A DNA stretch of 64,000 nt. Origin: Virgibacillus senegalensis. GTDB lineage: Bacteria > Bacillota > Bacilli > Bacillales > Amphibacillaceae. Position 1 is the first letter of the stretch. Every line of letters starts with the position of its first letter. The stretch lies in NCBI RefSeq assembly GCF_000821245.2, contig NZ_LN611424.1:1045456-1109455 (forward strand), read 5' to 3'. The notes beneath the pieces are model-generated. The model was not told the DNA's origin. It ran no database searches and saw nothing but the letters and a program-made list of their open reading frames with translations. This document shows positions 43,883-54,693 of the stretch, piece after piece. The translations under genes were made by a program, and so were the position numbers.

Positions 43883-46759
43883 ATGGCGAAAAAATCGATA
43901 ACGATTAAAGGGGCCCGTGCCCATAATTTGAAAAACGTTGATGTAGATATACCAAAGGATCAGCTAGTCGTTTTGACTGGCTTATCCGGTTCCGGAAAAT
44001 CCTCTCTGGCTTTCGATACAATTTATGCAGAAGGGCAGCGCCGTTATGTCGAATCACTATCGGCATATGCCCGCCAGTTTCTCGGCCAGATGGACAAACC
44101 GGATGTCGATGCGATTGAAGGGTTATCACCTGCTATCTCGATCGATCAGAAAACCACGAGTAAAAACCCGCGTTCCACAGTTGGTACCGTGACAGAGATT
44201 TATGATTATTTGCGGTTGTTGTATGCGAGGATCGGTCACCCAACTTGTCCGATTCACGGAATCGAAATTTCTTCGCAGACCGTGCAGCAAATGGTCGATC
44301 GAATCCTCGAATATCCGGAAAGAACCAAAATGCAAATCCTGGCCCCGGTCATTTCAGGCCGTAAAGGGGAACACGTGAAAGTGCTGGAGGATTTGAAGAA
44401 AGAAGGGTATATCCGGGTAAGAGTGGACGGAGATATGTATGAGATTACCGATGAAATAAATCTGGAAAAGAACAAAAAGCATTCGATCGAAGTAGTTGTC
44501 GACCGGATTGTCGTCAAAGAAGGTGTGTCCGGACGTTTGTCCGATTCATTGGAAACGGCTCTGGGCCTCGGCGATGGCAATGTTATTGTCGATATTATCG
44601 GAGAAGAAGAGTTGTTGTTCAGCGAACATCACGCATGCCCCATCTGTGGGTTCTCCATAGGGGAATTAGAACCGCGTTTGTTCTCTTTCAATAGTCCTTA
44701 CGGGGCATGTGATCGTTGTGACGGCTTAGGTACCCAGTTGGAAGTCGATGTTGACCTCGTCATGCCTGACCGCAGTTTGACATTGAGAGAAGGGGCAATT
44801 GTTGCCTGGGAACCAACGAGTTCCCAATATTACCCCAAGCTTCTTGAAAGTGTCTGCAATCATTTTGGCATTGACATGGATGTACCAGTCGAGCAGCTTC
44901 CGAAGCGGCAGTTGGATAAAATCCTGCACGGAAGTGGCAAGGAAAAAATCCATTTCCGTTATGAAAATGATTTTGGCCGTATTAGGGAGAATGACATCTA
45001 TTTTGAAGGTGTATTGAAAAATATTGCCCGCCGGTATCGGGAAACAACATCCGATTTCATCCGCGAGCAAATGGAAAAATACATGACGCAAAAGCCTTGT
45101 CCGAAGTGTGACGGCTACCGCCTTAAAGACGAAGCGATGGCTGTTTTGATCAATGGCCTTCATGTCGGGAAAGTGACAGAAATGTCGGTCACCGAAGCGT
45201 ATCAATTTTTTGAAACAGTTCATTTGTCAGAAAAAGAAGAGCAGATTGCCCGGATGATTTTAAAGGAAATCGGGGACAGACTGACCTTCTTGAACAACGT
45301 CGGGCTCGATTATTTGACGTTGTCCCGTTCTGCCGGAACATTATCCGGTGGGGAAGCGCAGCGTATCCGGCTGGCAACGCAAATCGGTTCTGCCCTGACA
45401 GGTGTTTTATATGTATTGGATGAACCTTCTATTGGACTGCATCAACGAGACAATGACCGTTTGATCGGCACCTTGAAACGAATGCGGGATCTCGGAAACA
45501 CGCTGATTGTGGTGGAACACGACGAAGACACGATGATTGCTGCTGACTGGTTGATCGATATTGGACCAGGAGCAGGAGAACATGGAGGACAAGTAGTATC
45601 AAGCGGCACGCCAAAACAGGTTATGAAGGATAAAAAATCATTGACCGGTCAATATTTATCCGGGAAAAAATTCATTCCGCTTCCCCAGGAACGAAGGAAG
45701 CCTGATGAACGAGCGATTGAAGTCATTGGTGCAGAGGAAAACAATTTGAAAAAAGTGGATGCTAAAATTCCGCTTGGCTTGTTTACCGCCGTCACTGGTG
45801 TGTCCGGCTCCGGAAAAAGTACGCTCATCAATGAAATTTTGCATAAGTCTCTCTCCATGCAGCTACATCGGGGCAAGCAAAAACCAGGGAAGCATAAACA
45901 GATTAAAGGTATTGAGCATTTGGATAAAGTAATAGATATCGACCAATCACCTATAGGTCGGACACCGCGTTCCAATCCGGCGACGTACACCGGTGTGTTC
46001 GATGATATTCGTGACGTTTTCGCCCAGACGAATGAAGCAAAAATACGCGGTTATAAAAAGGGACGGTTCAGCTTCAATGTCAAAGGGGGCCGTTGCGAGG
46101 CCTGTCGCGGCGATGGAATTATCAAAATCGAAATGCACTTTTTACCAGATGTTTATGTACCGTGTGAGGTATGCCATGGCAAGCGTTATAACCGCGAGAC
46201 ATTGGAAGTGAAGTACAAGGGGAAAAATATCGCTGATGTGCTAGATATGACCATTGAAGAGTCGCTTGATTTTTTCGCCAATATACCGAAAATCCAGCGT
46301 AAACTGCAGACCATTTTCGATGTCGGACTCGGGTATGTCCGGCTTGGACAGCCTGCCACTACCTTGTCAGGAGGGGAAGCGCAGCGTGTCAAGCTGGCCA
46401 GTGAACTCCACCGTCGATCAAACGGCAAGTCCTTATATATATTGGATGAGCCGACAACCGGTCTCCATGTAGATGACATCTCCCGTCTGCTGGAAGTATT
46501 GCAACGATTGGTCAACAACGGGGATACGGTGCTGATCATCGAGCATAACCTTGATGTCATAAAGGCCGCAGATAACATTATCGACCTTGGACCTGAAGGT
46601 GGTGACCGGGGCGGCCAAATCATAGCTTCCGGTACACCCGAAGAGGTAGCCGACGCACCACAGTCTTACACAGGGAAATACTTGAAGCCAATCTTGGAAA
46701 GAGACCGCCAACGAATGACTGATAAAGTAAAACAGCAGGAAAAGGTAGCTTCCAAATAA
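43883..46759 (+). CDS. uvrA: UvrA, excinuclease ABC subunit A
   Basis: The 958-residue protein has two ABC ATPase modules ([14 protein letters not shown] near residue 32 and [14 protein letters not shown] near 645; signatures [10 protein letters not shown] and [10 protein letters not shown]) with inserted zinc fingers ([27 protein letters not shown]). It scans DNA for lesions and loads UvrB. Length is normal. It shares the SOS-controlled transcript with uvrB and is followed by a terminator at 46785. Confidence 0.98.
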   Translation: MAKKSITIKGARAHNLKNVDVDIPKDQLVVLTGLSGSGKSSLAFDTIYAEGQRRYVESLSAYARQFLGQMDKPDVDAIEGLSPAISIDQKTTSKNPRSTVGTVTEIYDYLRLLYARIGHPTCPIHGIEISSQTVQQMVDRILEYPERTKMQILAPVISGRKGEHVKVLEDLKKEGYIRVRVDGDMYEITDEINLEKNKKHSIEVVVDRIVVKEGVSGRLSDSLETALGLGDGNVIVDIIGEEELLFSEHHACPICGFSIGELEPRLFSFNSPYGACDRCDGLGTQLEVDVDLVMPDRSLTLREGAIVAWEPTSSQYYPKLLESVCNHFGIDMDVPVEQLPKRQLDKILHGSGKEKIHFRYENDFGRIRENDIYFEGVLKNIARRYRETTSDFIREQMEKYMTQKPCPKCDGYRLKDEAMAVLINGLHVGKVTEMSVTEAYQFFETVHLSEKEEQIARMILKEIGDRLTFLNNVGLDYLTLSRSAGTLSGGEAQRIRLATQIGSALTGVLYVLDEPSIGLHQRDNDRLIGTLKRMRDLGNTLIVVEHDEDTMIAADWLIDIGPGAGEHGGQVVSSGTPKQVMKDKKSLTGQYLSGKKFIPLPQERRKPDERAIEVIGAEENNLKKVDAKIPLGLFTAVTGVSGSGKSTLINEILHKSLSMQLHRGKQKPGKHKQIKGIEHLDKVIDIDQSPIGRTPRSNPATYTGVFDDIRDVFAQTNEAKIRGYKKGRFSFNVKGGRCEACRGDGIIKIEMHFLPDVYVPCEVCHGKRYNRETLEVKYKGKNIADVLDMTIEESLDFFANIPKIQRKLQTIFDVGLGYVRLGQPATTLSGGEAQRVKLASELHRRSNGKSLYILDEPTTGLHVDDISRLLEVLQRLVNNGDTVLIIEHNLDVIKAADNIIDLGPEGGDRGGQIIASGTPEEVADAPQSYTGKYLKPILERDRQRMTDKVKQQEKVASK

Positions 46760-46784
46760 GGTTGAGTATTGATACAAAAACAAA

Positions 46785-46835
46785 GGCCGGACGATGATTC
46801 GTTATTCTTCGGAATCGATCTCGTTCGGTTTTTTT
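46785..46835 (+). terminator. Terminator of uvrBA
   Basis: CCGGACGA (46787-46794) pairs with TCGTTCGG (46821-46828) with two G-T/A-T positions and an inner ATTCG/CGGAAT helix, followed by seven T. Confidence 0.8.
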
Positions 46836-46855
46836 GCTGGTTTAAAAAAAGCACT

Positions 46856-47223
46856 GGCTCTATACTGAATGTGGTGGTGTCCCCTGTTGTGATGGGTGTA
46901 CCTGCAAAAAAATACACTCATTCCCTCTCTCTTTGTTACCCTAAAGTTGCTGACACCAAAGGAAAAAGAGAGGGATATGAGTGCAACGTCATATTATGGA
47001 ATTACTGGGGATTAAAGATAAACAAGTAGATGTATGGAATATAGAGGAAGAAGGAAGCGCCTTAAGAGTAGAGCTTTACACAGCGGGCTTTGCGAGGAGG
47101 CTCGGGCGTTCGTCCGCGGAAAGCGAGTTTATTTCCTCTGCGGTTTGAGCAAAATAGCTGTTTTTAGAATGAGCCTTTCGATAAAGAGAAGAAAAATCGC
47201 ACCACCACATTTGACAGAGAACC
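46856..47223. mobile_element. Internally deleted ISL3-family element (MITE-like, 368 bp)
   Basis: Terminal inverted repeats of about 24 bases: 46856-46879 (GGCTCTATACTG..GTGGTGGTG) and the reverse complement of 47200-47223 (GGTTCTCTGTCA..GTGGTGGTG) share 17 of 24 positions, with an identical AATGTGGTGGTG core. Flanking 8-mers AAAGCACT (46848-46855) and AAAGCTCT (47224-47231) differ at one base, fitting the 8-bp target duplication of ISL3 elements. Inside, a frame from about 46981 reads VQRHIMELLGIKDKQVDVWN, like the N-terminus of ISL3 transposases, and then breaks into a G+C-rich segment (about 47085-47150). Confidence 0.75.
47085..47150. repeat. G+C-rich Bacillaceae-type repeat inside the ISL3 remnant
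   Basis: The stretch CGGGCTTTGCGAGGAGGCTC, then GGGCGTTCGTCCGCGGAAAG, resembles a dispersed repeat I know from Bacillaceae genomes (CGCTTTCCGCGGACG..GAGCCTCCTCG). It sits where the transposase reading frame is lost, so a second element or recombination may have replaced the transposase body. Confidence 0.45.
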
Positions 47224-47231
47224 AAAGCTCT

Positions 47232-47557
47232 TTTCCATGCTCTGTTGTAGTCACCTAATAGTTACAAAATGCGAACGATTTTTGGATGATATAGCCATGT
47301 CAGCGGAAAGTGAGGTATACAGCCGAAGCAGTCGGTTAGCTTCCTGTTTCGAATCGTTTCTCTCTTCCATTGCGTATCACCGGATGTTTACAAGGTTCAT
47401 GTTTGCTCGGGAATATTGCTTGTTTTTCCTCGTGATACTGACGGTATTTGGAACTTCTTTTTAGTTGCCGAAACGGGGGGAAGGGCAGAATAAATGTTTT
47501 GACGCTCCCGTCGATTTTGGGTAAGGTGAAAATAGTAACCGGTGAAGGAAGGGAAAG
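47232..47557. other. Gap between the IS remnant and yojF
   Basis: No supported gene. An open frame of 75 codons (47237-47464) lacks a ribosome binding site and resembles nothing known. The last 60 bases contain the yojF ribosome binding site. Confidence 0.6.
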
Positions 47558-47917
47558 TTGGAAATGGAACCAATTCAAATAAATGAAGTACAAAAACAAT
47601 TGGATCGGCTGGCTAACAAGGATGTATATGTTCACTTGGAAACAACCAATGGTGCCTATGCCAGTCACTTTAATCAAAATGCTTATAATGTCGGTGCGTT
47701 CATTCGCAATGCAAAAGTAAATTACTTGCATGGGAAAATCGTCGGCGACAATGGTACATACCGTGTCGGTTTAAAGCTGGACATTGGCTGGGTTTATGCA
47801 GAAGGAGTCAGCCAATGGGAGCTTGATCACCTGGGAAGGCTGTTGATGGCCGGACATGACCGTGAAGGTCGACTGATGGTCGCCTTGGAAATCAGCGAAA
47901 AGCCGTTCAAAAACTAG
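47558..47917 (+). CDS. yojF: YojF/DUF1806 protein, bacillithiol-associated
   Basis: The 119-residue protein (IQINEVQKQLDRLANKDVYVHLETTNGAYA..AFIRNAKVNYLHGKI..VGLKLDIGWVYAEGVSQWEL) is a YojF-type protein, encoded immediately before bshB2 in B. subtilis. Its function is unknown beyond this link. TTG 47558 and ATG 47564 are both possible starts; AAGGAAGGG (47545-47553) is closer to optimal for the ATG. Confidence 0.9.
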   Translation: MEMEPIQINEVQKQLDRLANKDVYVHLETTNGAYASHFNQNAYNVGAFIRNAKVNYLHGKIVGDNGTYRVGLKLDIGWVYAEGVSQWELDHLGRLLMAGHDREGRLMVALEISEKPFKN

Positions 47918-47926
47918 TAGGGAGAG

Positions 47927-48604
47927 ATGATTGATTTGGAGAAACATGTAGTTGTCATATATCCACATCCTGATGATGAAGCATTCGGAGCTGCCGGTAC
48001 GATCAGTGAATTCAGGCGAAATGGAGTACCTGTAACCTATTTATGTGGAACGCTGGGTGAAATGGGTCGGAATATGGGAAACCCCACATTTGCCAATCGG
48101 GAAACCTTGCCTGAAATCCGTAAAAAAGAGTTAATCGATGCTTGTAAGGTAATGGATGTCGAGCTTCGGATGCTAGGATACAGGGACAAGACATTGGAAT
48201 TCGAGTCACGGGACGAGATTGCGGACCACTTGAAAAAACTGTTAGAGGAAATCGAACCGAGCCTGGTGATCACCCATTTTCCGGGCCATGCCGTCCACCC
48301 CGACCATAATGCAATGGGAGCTGCAGCGATAGAAGCAGTCCGACAGATGGAACCAAAAAAGCGGCCAAAAGTATGGGCACAGGCAATCAGTCATGACCAT
48401 GTGAAACTTTTCGGGGAGCCGGACGTAATTAATAATGTAAAACCTGTTTTCGATCAAAAAATGAAAACAATCATGGCTCATCGTTCTCAAGCACAAGGTG
48501 TATTGGGTAGTATGAACGGAGATACAGAAGCAGCTGCTAGTTTGGAAGAGGCTGCCAAGGAACGTCTGGGCAACGAAAGTTTTTATACATGGAATTTTGA
48601 TTGA
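47927..48604 (+). CDS. bshB2: BshB2, bacillithiol biosynthesis N-acetylhydrolase
   Basis: The 225-residue protein has VVVIYPHPDDEAFGAAGT, the zinc-binding (A/P)HPDDE motif of the LmbE/PIG-L deacetylases, and HAVHPDHNAMG, the second metal motif. It removes acetyl from GlcNAc-malate, the second step in bacillithiol synthesis, in the cytoplasm. The annotated ATG 47927 is very close to its GGGAG; TTG 47936 (MEKHVVV) is 11 bases from it and matches the family N-terminus better. yojF precedes it by nine bases. Confidence 0.92.
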   Translation: MIDLEKHVVVIYPHPDDEAFGAAGTISEFRRNGVPVTYLCGTLGEMGRNMGNPTFANRETLPEIRKKELIDACKVMDVELRMLGYRDKTLEFESRDEIADHLKKLLEEIEPSLVITHFPGHAVHPDHNAMGAAAIEAVRQMEPKKRPKVWAQAISHDHVKLFGEPDVINNVKPVFDQKMKTIMAHRSQAQGVLGSMNGDTEAAASLEEAAKERLGNESFYTWNFD

Positions 48605-48710
48605 TAATCGGGTTAACAGCCGCTGGACTAAACTTTACCTGAATGCGAGGTTTTACGTTTTAGTTGAGCGGTTTTTTAAGATGGTCAACTTAACAAGGCA
48701 GGTGGAGAAC

Positions 48711-49802
48711 GTGAAGGAAGAACGCAAAAAAATATTGAAGATGATTGAAGATGGCCTGATTAGTTCACAAGAGGCCGAAGAACTGCTCGATTCTCTTGAA
48801 GAAGCAGAGCAAGCCGGGCAAAATTCGAATGCTGTGTCTACCAAGGTGGATTGGGAGCAAGGAGAGAAACAGAAGCAGTACAATACGAAAGAAGCCAAAA
48901 AAAGCACCATTTTTGGTTTTGTAGAGGAAGCTTTTAAAAAAATCAAGAATGTAGATTTAGACTTCAATTTCGGCACCAATTACGAGGTTTCGCATATATT
49001 CCATCATCACCATGCTGCTTTTCATGACATTGATATCGATGTCGCCAATGGGAATGTGACAATCCAGCCATGGAGTGAAACAGATGTCAGGGTCGAATGC
49101 AAAGCGAAAGTGTATCAAGTAGACAATCAAGAACAAGCGCGTGAAAAGTTCCATAAAGAAGCTGCTTTTCTATTGGAAGAGGAGCGTCTGCAATTTTATC
49201 TGCATAGCCAGCAAGTGAAAGTAGACGTAATCGTCAAAGTTCCAGAACAGGAATATCGAAAAGCAATCGTAAAATTGTTTAATGGCAGTTTTTTCGGTGA
49301 AAAATTAACCGTGGATCATTTTCAAGCAAAGTCGACCAACGGTTCCATTAATCTGATGGATGGGAATGGGAAGGTCATGGTGGCCGAAACAGCAAATGGT
49401 TCGATTAAAGTTAGAGACTGCCGCTGGGAAGTGGCGGATATGGAAACAATAAACGGAAAGATTAATGTAGATGGGGCGTTCGAAAAAATCGATGCTCAGC
49501 TAGTCAATGGCAGTATCGGCGTTCGGTGGAAAGAAGGCTTCCAGCCAAAATCAGGCTTCTTTAAATCGACCACTGGAAGTGTCCGTCTGATTTTGCCAGA
49601 CCAAGTTCGTATCGACGGGAAAGCGGAAACGAAAATCGGAAACATCCATTGTGATTTGAATAATTATCATATAACAGAAGAAAAGAGAGAAGTAATCAAC
49701 CGTTCCTTACATTTCGAAGTCAACCAGGAACTCGATGCTGAACCATTTAATGTAGAGGCAGAAACGAAAACAGGTTCTGTATGGATTTTACCAACCAAGT
49801 AG
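48711..49802 (+). CDS. yvlB: YvlB, DUF4097 envelope-stress protein
   Basis: The 363-residue protein has an N-terminal helical segment (KILKMIEDGLISSQEAEELLDSLEE, residues 7-31) and a repetitive right-handed beta structure made of strands such as STNGSINLMDGNGKVMVAETANGSIKV and ETINGKINVDG, the DUF4097 adhesin-like fold. GTG 48711 with GGTGGAG upstream gives the normal family length; the frame extends to 48597 without a site. B. subtilis yvlABCD belongs to the sigma-W envelope-stress regulon; no clear sigma-W site was found here. Confidence 0.88.
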   Translation: MKEERKKILKMIEDGLISSQEAEELLDSLEEAEQAGQNSNAVSTKVDWEQGEKQKQYNTKEAKKSTIFGFVEEAFKKIKNVDLDFNFGTNYEVSHIFHHHHAAFHDIDIDVANGNVTIQPWSETDVRVECKAKVYQVDNQEQAREKFHKEAAFLLEEERLQFYLHSQQVKVDVIVKVPEQEYRKAIVKLFNGSFFGEKLTVDHFQAKSTNGSINLMDGNGKVMVAETANGSIKVRDCRWEVADMETINGKINVDGAFEKIDAQLVNGSIGVRWKEGFQPKSGFFKSTTGSVRLILPDQVRIDGKAETKIGNIHCDLNNYHITEEKREVINRSLHFEVNQELDAEPFNVEAETKTGSVWILPTK

Positions 49803-49814
49803 GAGGAATGTTTA

Positions 49815-50012
49815 ATGAGTAGAAAATTATTCCGGTCACGAAATGACCGTAAGATTTCCGGTGTATTAGGTGGGTTGGCCGATTATTTCGATATGGATGC
49901 TACCCTGCTGCGCCTGCTGTTTGTGCTCATCTTTATATTCACCGGTTTCTTTCCACTAGGAATTCTCTATATTCTCTCTATCTTCATCATGCCTAAGGAG
50001 CCGCTTGTCTAG
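49815..50012 (+). CDS. yvlC: YvlC, PspC-domain membrane protein
   Basis: The 65-residue protein starts KLFRSRNDRKISGVLGGLADYFDMDATLLRLLF and has one or two membrane segments (LLFVLIFIFTGFFPLGILYIL), a minimal PspC domain. PspC proteins sense or respond to membrane stress. TAGGAGGAATG lies before ATG 49815. Its TAG shares one base with the GTG of yvlD. Confidence 0.92.
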   Translation: MSRKLFRSRNDRKISGVLGGLADYFDMDATLLRLLFVLIFIFTGFFPLGILYILSIFIMPKEPLV

Positions 50013-50377
50013 TGCTAAAGCGGTGGCTCCTTTCCATCCTGTTGAATGCAGTGGCCCTGATAGTAGTTGATCAGCTGTTTGCTAACTTTTTTCTCGAAGG
50101 CTTTGGTACAGCGCTTCTGGCCAGTTTAATTTTATCGATACTGAATGTCGTCATTAAACCATTGTTAATCCTTTTGACATTGCCGATTACGGTTATTACG
50201 CTGGGGTTGTTTTTGTTCATCATCAATGCGATCACCCTGATGATTACGCAAGGTTTTTTGGGAGGCTCTTTTGTCATCGACGGTTTCGGCGTTGCAGTCT
50301 TGGCAGCGATTATCTTGTCGTTGTTGAATTTGCTGCTCAACCGCTTAATCAGAGATACCATTGATTTGAACCGCTAA
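50012..50377 (+). CDS. yvlD: YvlD, phage-holin-family-4-like membrane protein
   Basis: The 121-residue, very hydrophobic protein has four membrane segments (LLSILLNAVALIVVDQLFANFF; LLASLILSILNVVIKPLLILLT; ITVITLGLFLFIINAITLMI; AVLAAIILSLLNLLL) and fits the YvlD group of the holin-like DUF family. It ends the yvlBCD unit. GTG 50012 overlaps the yvlC stop; AAGGAG is at 49995-50000. Function is unknown; association with membrane stress follows from its partners. Confidence 0.9.
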   Translation: MLKRWLLSILLNAVALIVVDQLFANFFLEGFGTALLASLILSILNVVIKPLLILLTLPITVITLGLFLFIINAITLMITQGFLGGSFVIDGFGVAVLAAIILSLLNLLLNRLIRDTIDLNR

Positions 50378-50390
50378 ACACGATATTAAA

Positions 50391-50433
50391 AAAGCAGGCT
50401 GACGGAAATAATTTCACGGCAGCCTGTTTTTTT
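50391..50433 (+). terminator. Terminator of yvlBCD
   Basis: AAAGCAGGCTG and CAGCCTG form the stem, followed by seven T. The remaining 270 bases up to hprK show only an extended -10 (TGC-TACAAT, 50663-50671) that may drive hprK. Confidence 0.85.
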
Positions 50434-50711
50434 ATGTTGGCTGTTCTTCTATAAAAGATCATTGAGAGTCTATGAGGGATGCTTCTTTATGGCGGAGACA
50501 CGTGGGCGCTGTTTATTTTAACGGATGAGACGACAAAATAGATATAGGCTGTTCTGATAAAGTAGAAATCTAATGAAAGAAGGAGCGAAATACGGCATGC
50601 CACCGCTATAAGCATTCGTTTTCATCTTGATGTCAGATACTAATGCCTCCGAATAAAAAAAGTGCTACAATAGGATACAGTGATTAGCAAGGTACGATGG
50701 AGGGATACATA

Positions 50712-51653
50712 ATGGCAAAGGTACGTACCCAGGATTTATTGAACCAGTTCAACTTAGAACTTGTAGCAGGCCACAATGGCGTGCACAGGGAGATTTTCAT
50801 GAGTGACATTTCCCGGCCTGGTCTGGAAATGGCCGGTTATTTTAAATACTATCCGAAAAATCGGTTGCAGTTGCTTGGCAAAACGGAAATGTCTTTTTTT
50901 AACGAGCTGAGCACGGAAGAACAGCGCGACCGTGTAGAAAATCTTTGCACAGATATCACCCCGGGGATCGTCATAACAAGAGGGATGGACATCCCGGAAG
51001 TGCTGATTGAAGCGGCTGACAATTCTGGTGTGCCGCTGATGCGTTCTCCGCATAAAACGACCAGGGTGACCAGCAGGCTGACGAATTATTTGGAGACCAG
51101 GTTTGCCCCATTTACCGCCATTCATGGCGTTTTAGTCGACATTTATGGTATAGGCGTCCTAATAACCGGGCAGAGTGGTGTTGGTAAAAGTGAGACGGCG
51201 CTAGAGCTGGTAAAACGGGGACACCGGTTGGTCGCTGATGACAGCGTTGAAATCCGGCAGGAAGATTACGATAGTCTAATCGGCAATTCTCCGCCCTTGA
51301 TCGAGCATTTATTGGAAATCCGCGGTTTGGGAATCATCAATGTTATGACTCTGTTCGGCGCTGGATCGGTCCGGTCGCATAAAAAGATTTCCATGATCAT
51401 CCACCTCGAATTATGGGATCAGAAGAAACAATACGATCGGCTCGGATTGGAAGAAGAAACGATGAAAATAATGGATGTCGAAATACCGAAGGCAGTCATC
51501 CCTGTCCGTCCGGGAAGAAACTTGTCTGTCATTATTGAGGTGGCAGCGATGAATTTCCGCTTGAAAAGAATGGGTGTCAATGCTGCCGAAGAGTTTTCTG
51601 AACGGCTGACCAATATGATCCAACAGGAAAAAAGCGAGGATATACAGGAGTAG
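50712..51653 (+). CDS. hprK: HPr kinase/phosphorylase
   Basis: The 313-residue protein has [14 protein letters not shown] (P-loop, about residues 153-160) and the HprK signature [20 protein letters not shown]. It phosphorylates HPr on Ser46, which with CcpA mediates carbon catabolite repression, and dephosphorylates it when phosphate is high. ATG 50712 follows GGAGGG; an in-frame ATG at 50697 overlaps that site and is not used. It opens the hprK-lgt-yvoD-ppaX-yvoF unit; PpaX removes the pyrophosphate HprK produces. Confidence 0.97.
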   Translation: MAKVRTQDLLNQFNLELVAGHNGVHREIFMSDISRPGLEMAGYFKYYPKNRLQLLGKTEMSFFNELSTEEQRDRVENLCTDITPGIVITRGMDIPEVLIEAADNSGVPLMRSPHKTTRVTSRLTNYLETRFAPFTAIHGVLVDIYGIGVLITGQSGVGKSETALELVKRGHRLVADDSVEIRQEDYDSLIGNSPPLIEHLLEIRGLGIINVMTLFGAGSVRSHKKISMIIHLELWDQKKQYDRLGLEEETMKIMDVEIPKAVIPVRPGRNLSVIIEVAAMNFRLKRMGVNAAEEFSERLTNMIQQEKSEDIQE

Positions 51654-51665
51654 GAGGCGAACGAA

Positions 51666-52493
51666 TTGACGTGTAGTGCACCCGCGTTAGACCGCGTATT
51701 ATTTGAACTAGGACCACTGACTGTTTATTGGTATGGAGTTATTATTGCGGCCGGAGCTTTTCTTGGTCTTTGGCTGGCAACAAGGGAAACGGACCGGTTA
51801 GGCCTGAATAAAGATTTGTTCGTGGATCTGATTGTATTTGCGATTCCTGCTGCAATCATTTCTGCACGGATTTATTATGTTGCCTTCGAATGGGACCGCT
51901 ATGCCGGCGGTCCCTGGTGGGATGTGTTTGCCATTTGGGAAGGCGGCATTGCAATACACGGGGCATTGATCGGTGCAATTTTAACAGCTGTAATTTTTGC
52001 CAGGGTACGGAACGTGTCATTTTGGCAGCTGGCAGATATTGCAGCCCCGAGTCTCATTCTCGGCCAGGCAATCGGACGCTGGGGGAACTTTATGAACCAG
52101 GAGGCTCACGGAGGTCCGGTCTCACAGACTGCTTATGATAACTTCATACAGTACCTTCCGGATTTTATCAACAATCAAATGTGTATCGGCGGGGTTCTGT
52201 ATCATCCGACTTTTTTGTATGAGTCGGTCTGGAATTTGCTCGGTTTGATCTTGCTGTTGATATTGCGCCGTTTCAACCCGCGACGCGGCGAAGTGTTTTT
52301 AAGCTATGTTATTTGGTATTCCATCGGCCGTTACTTTATTGAAGGCATGCGGACGGACAGTTTGTATATCGTCGGACAGCTGCGGACGGCTCAGGTGATT
52401 TCCATCGTGCTCGTTCTCCTTAGCATTGTCTTGATCATCTACCGTCGTTATTCCGGAAAAGCAGACCGCTACTATAACGGAAAGAAAGTCTGA
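51666..52493 (+). CDS. lgt: Lgt, prolipoprotein diacylglyceryl transferase
   Basis: The 275-residue protein has seven membrane segments and the Lgt signature [14 protein letters not shown] (from about residue 137), preceded by [12 protein letters not shown]. It attaches diacylglycerol to the lipobox cysteine of lipoproteins such as CccB and the FixH-like protein of this window. The start is TTG 51666 behind AGGAGGCGAACGAA. It follows hprK after 12 bases. Confidence 0.97.
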   Translation: MTCSAPALDRVLFELGPLTVYWYGVIIAAGAFLGLWLATRETDRLGLNKDLFVDLIVFAIPAAIISARIYYVAFEWDRYAGGPWWDVFAIWEGGIAIHGALIGAILTAVIFARVRNVSFWQLADIAAPSLILGQAIGRWGNFMNQEAHGGPVSQTAYDNFIQYLPDFINNQMCIGGVLYHPTFLYESVWNLLGLILLLILRRFNPRRGEVFLSYVIWYSIGRYFIEGMRTDSLYIVGQLRTAQVISIVLVLLSIVLIIYRRYSGKADRYYNGKKV

Positions 52494-52513
52494 AGAAAAT
52501 AGGGGGAAGGTAC

Positions 52514-53473
52514 ATGACTGGAATATTACAACGCGGCTTTAAGGCAGGATTGTCTTTGTCCTGGACATTGGGCAAGGTTATCTTTCCTGTCACCCTGATT
52601 GTCACTATTTTGCGCTTCACACCGATATTGGGATGGTTGATTGATTTGCTCAGCCCGATGATGAAGTGGATCGGGTTGTCCGGTGAGGCAGCAGTTCCCC
52701 TTGTTTTGGGAAATCTCTTGAATCTTTATGCCGGTATTGGGGCGATCGTTTCTTTTGATTTTTCAGTTAAGCAAGTGTTCATCATGGCGGTGATGATGTC
52801 GTTTTCCCATAACCTGTTAATTGAATCCACAGTCGCTTCCAAAGTAGGGGTTAGCTGGTGGATTGTCGTTGGTGTCCGGGTTTCGCTTGCATTGGTTTCC
52901 GCATTGCTGATCAATTTGTTTTGGAAGGGCGGCGGAGAGCTTGCCCAATATGGCTTGATTTCCAAAGCGGAGCAAGTTCCCGAAACATGGACTGGTATTT
53001 TTGCGCAAGGTCTGCAGACAGCTGCTATGGGCGTGTTACAACTGGCTTTGATTGTGATACCGCTGATGGTATTCATGCAATTCTTCCGTGAACTCGGCTG
53101 GATGGATAAACTATCCAATTGGTTTGCTCCTTTCACCAGACTTCTTGGCATGGAGAAAAACGCTTCCATGACACTGGTTGCTGGATTGACGCTAGGACTT
53201 GCATATGGAGCTGGATTAATGATTCAGGCGGTCAAAGAAGACGGCGTTTCAAAAAAAGATATGTATTTAGCCCTGATTTTTCTGGTATCCTGCCATGCAG
53301 TCGTCGAAGATACGCTTGTATTCGTACCTTTAGGCATTCCGGTATGGCCGTTATTGGCAATCCGACTGGTCACTGCAGTATTGCTGACAGCAGCAATCGC
53401 TTATTTTTGGAACAGGGCGGAATCGAGACAGAGAAAGGAGCCCGCACATGAACATTCGTACGATTCTCTTTGA
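52514..53473 (+). CDS. yvoD: YvoD, nucleoside-recognition (Gate) domain membrane protein
   Basis: The 319-residue membrane protein has about eight hydrophobic segments and two Gate-type modules ([56 protein letters not shown]). The family is related to concentrative transporters and spore maturation proteins; its substrate is unknown. It is placed between lgt and ppaX as in B. subtilis and overlaps ppaX by 26 bases. Confidence 0.88.
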   Translation: MTGILQRGFKAGLSLSWTLGKVIFPVTLIVTILRFTPILGWLIDLLSPMMKWIGLSGEAAVPLVLGNLLNLYAGIGAIVSFDFSVKQVFIMAVMMSFSHNLLIESTVASKVGVSWWIVVGVRVSLALVSALLINLFWKGGGELAQYGLISKAEQVPETWTGIFAQGLQTAAMGVLQLALIVIPLMVFMQFFRELGWMDKLSNWFAPFTRLLGMEKNASMTLVAGLTLGLAYGAGLMIQAVKEDGVSKKDMYLALIFLVSCHAVVEDTLVFVPLGIPVWPLLAIRLVTAVLLTAAIAYFWNRAESRQRKEPAHEHSYDSL

Positions 53474-54086
53474 TTTGGATGGTACCTTAATTGATACAAA
53501 TGAACTGATTATTGCTTCGTTCACCCATACATTGGGCAAATATGCGAAGAAGGAATTTGCCCGGGAGGAAATATTGGAGTTTATCGGCCCACCGTTAAAA
53601 GACAGCTTCATGAAAATAGATCCTGACCGGGTAGAGGATATGATTGCGACTTATCGCGAACATAATTTAAGCAATCACGACAGCTACGTAACGGCTTATC
53701 CTACCGTTGTCGAAACATTGACCGCTCTCCATGATGCAGGCTACCAGCTTGGAATTGTCACCACGAAAATCAAATCCACTGCCATGATGGGGTTGAAATT
53801 GACCGGAATCGACCATCTTTTTGAAACAGTCATCGGCCTGGAGGATGTCACCCATGCCAAACCACATCCGGAACCGATTTTAAAAGCTTTACAGCAGCTG
53901 GGAGCCAAGGCGTCTACATCTTTGATGGTAGGCGATAACTACCATGATATCGAGGCAGGTCATCATGCAGGGACCCATACCGCCGGAGTGGCCTGGACGA
54001 TAAAAGGACGGGAATTTCTACAATCGTACAACCCGGATTACATGCTGGAACAAATGAGTGATTTGCGTGAAATACTGGGAGCGTGA
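53448..54086 (+). CDS. ppaX: PpaX, HAD-type pyrophosphatase
   Basis: The 212-residue protein shows the HAD motifs [16 protein letters not shown] (nucleophile Asp near residue 9), VTTKIKSTA (motif II/III lysine region) and [12 protein letters not shown] (motif IV). PpaX hydrolyses the pyrophosphate released when HprK works as a phosphorylase. AGAAAGGAG precedes ATG 53448 inside yvoD. Confidence 0.95.
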   Translation: MNIRTILFDLDGTLIDTNELIIASFTHTLGKYAKKEFAREEILEFIGPPLKDSFMKIDPDRVEDMIATYREHNLSNHDSYVTAYPTVVETLTALHDAGYQLGIVTTKIKSTAMMGLKLTGIDHLFETVIGLEDVTHAKPHPEPILKALQQLGAKASTSLMVGDNYHDIEAGHHAGTHTAGVAWTIKGREFLQSYNPDYMLEQMSDLREILGA

Positions 54087-54091
54087 TCGTC

Positions 54092-54631
54092 ATGCGTAAA
54101 ACCGAGCGTTATCGGGTGAACACAGCCAACTCGCTTTGGCATATTTACAAAACGGTTCCGTTTCTCAAAGTCGTAAAAAACTTTGCTGTCATCCAGGTTG
54201 CCCGTTATACGCCGTTTTTGTCAGTGAAAAATTGGCTGTACCGAACATTCCTGAGAATGAAAGTCGGCGATCAGACGGCATTCGCTTTAATGGTAATGCT
54301 GGACATCATGTTTCCGGAAAAAATATCGGTCGGTAAAAATACAGTCATCGGCTATAATACGACGATATTGGCACATGAATACCTGATTCGCGAGTATCGT
54401 CTCGGAGAGGTCGTAATCGGTGAGAATGTTATGATTGGCGCAAACACGACGATTTTACCCGGAGTCACGATCGGAGACGGTGCGATTGTTTCAGCAGGAA
54501 CACTTGTACATAAAGATGTGGAGGCAGGAACTTTCGTCGGGGGAAATCCGATGCGGGTTATTTATTCCAAAAAAGAATTGGAAAAACGGCAAGTAGAGGA
54601 TACATTTTTTGGGGATGGGCATTACCAGTAG
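54092..54631 (+). CDS. yvoF: YvoF, hexapeptide-repeat acyltransferase
   Basis: The 179-residue protein has an N-terminal helical part and left-handed beta-helix hexapeptide repeats (ISVGKNTVIGYNTTIL; VVIGENVMIGANTTILPGVTIGDGAIVSAGTLVHKDV; FVGGNPMRVI), the acetyl- or acyltransferase fold. The substrate is unknown. ATG 54092 lies at good distance from GGGAG; GTG 54083 is an alternative that overlaps the ppaX stop. It ends the hprK operon and is followed by a terminator. Confidence 0.88.
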   Translation: MRKTERYRVNTANSLWHIYKTVPFLKVVKNFAVIQVARYTPFLSVKNWLYRTFLRMKVGDQTAFALMVMLDIMFPEKISVGKNTVIGYNTTILAHEYLIREYRLGEVVIGENVMIGANTTILPGVTIGDGAIVSAGTLVHKDVEAGTFVGGNPMRVIYSKKELEKRQVEDTFFGDGHYQ

Positions 54632-54693
54632 TTCTATTACAGACAATACCTTGTGATGAAAGTAGTAGGGCAATAGCATAATGGCCAAAGCAA

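Noticed and set aside
46981..47083. Functional ISL3 transposase
   Set aside because: Only about 34 N-terminal codons remain before the frame is lost.
47237..47464. 75-codon frame after the IS remnant
   Set aside because: No ribosome binding site and no resemblance to a known family.
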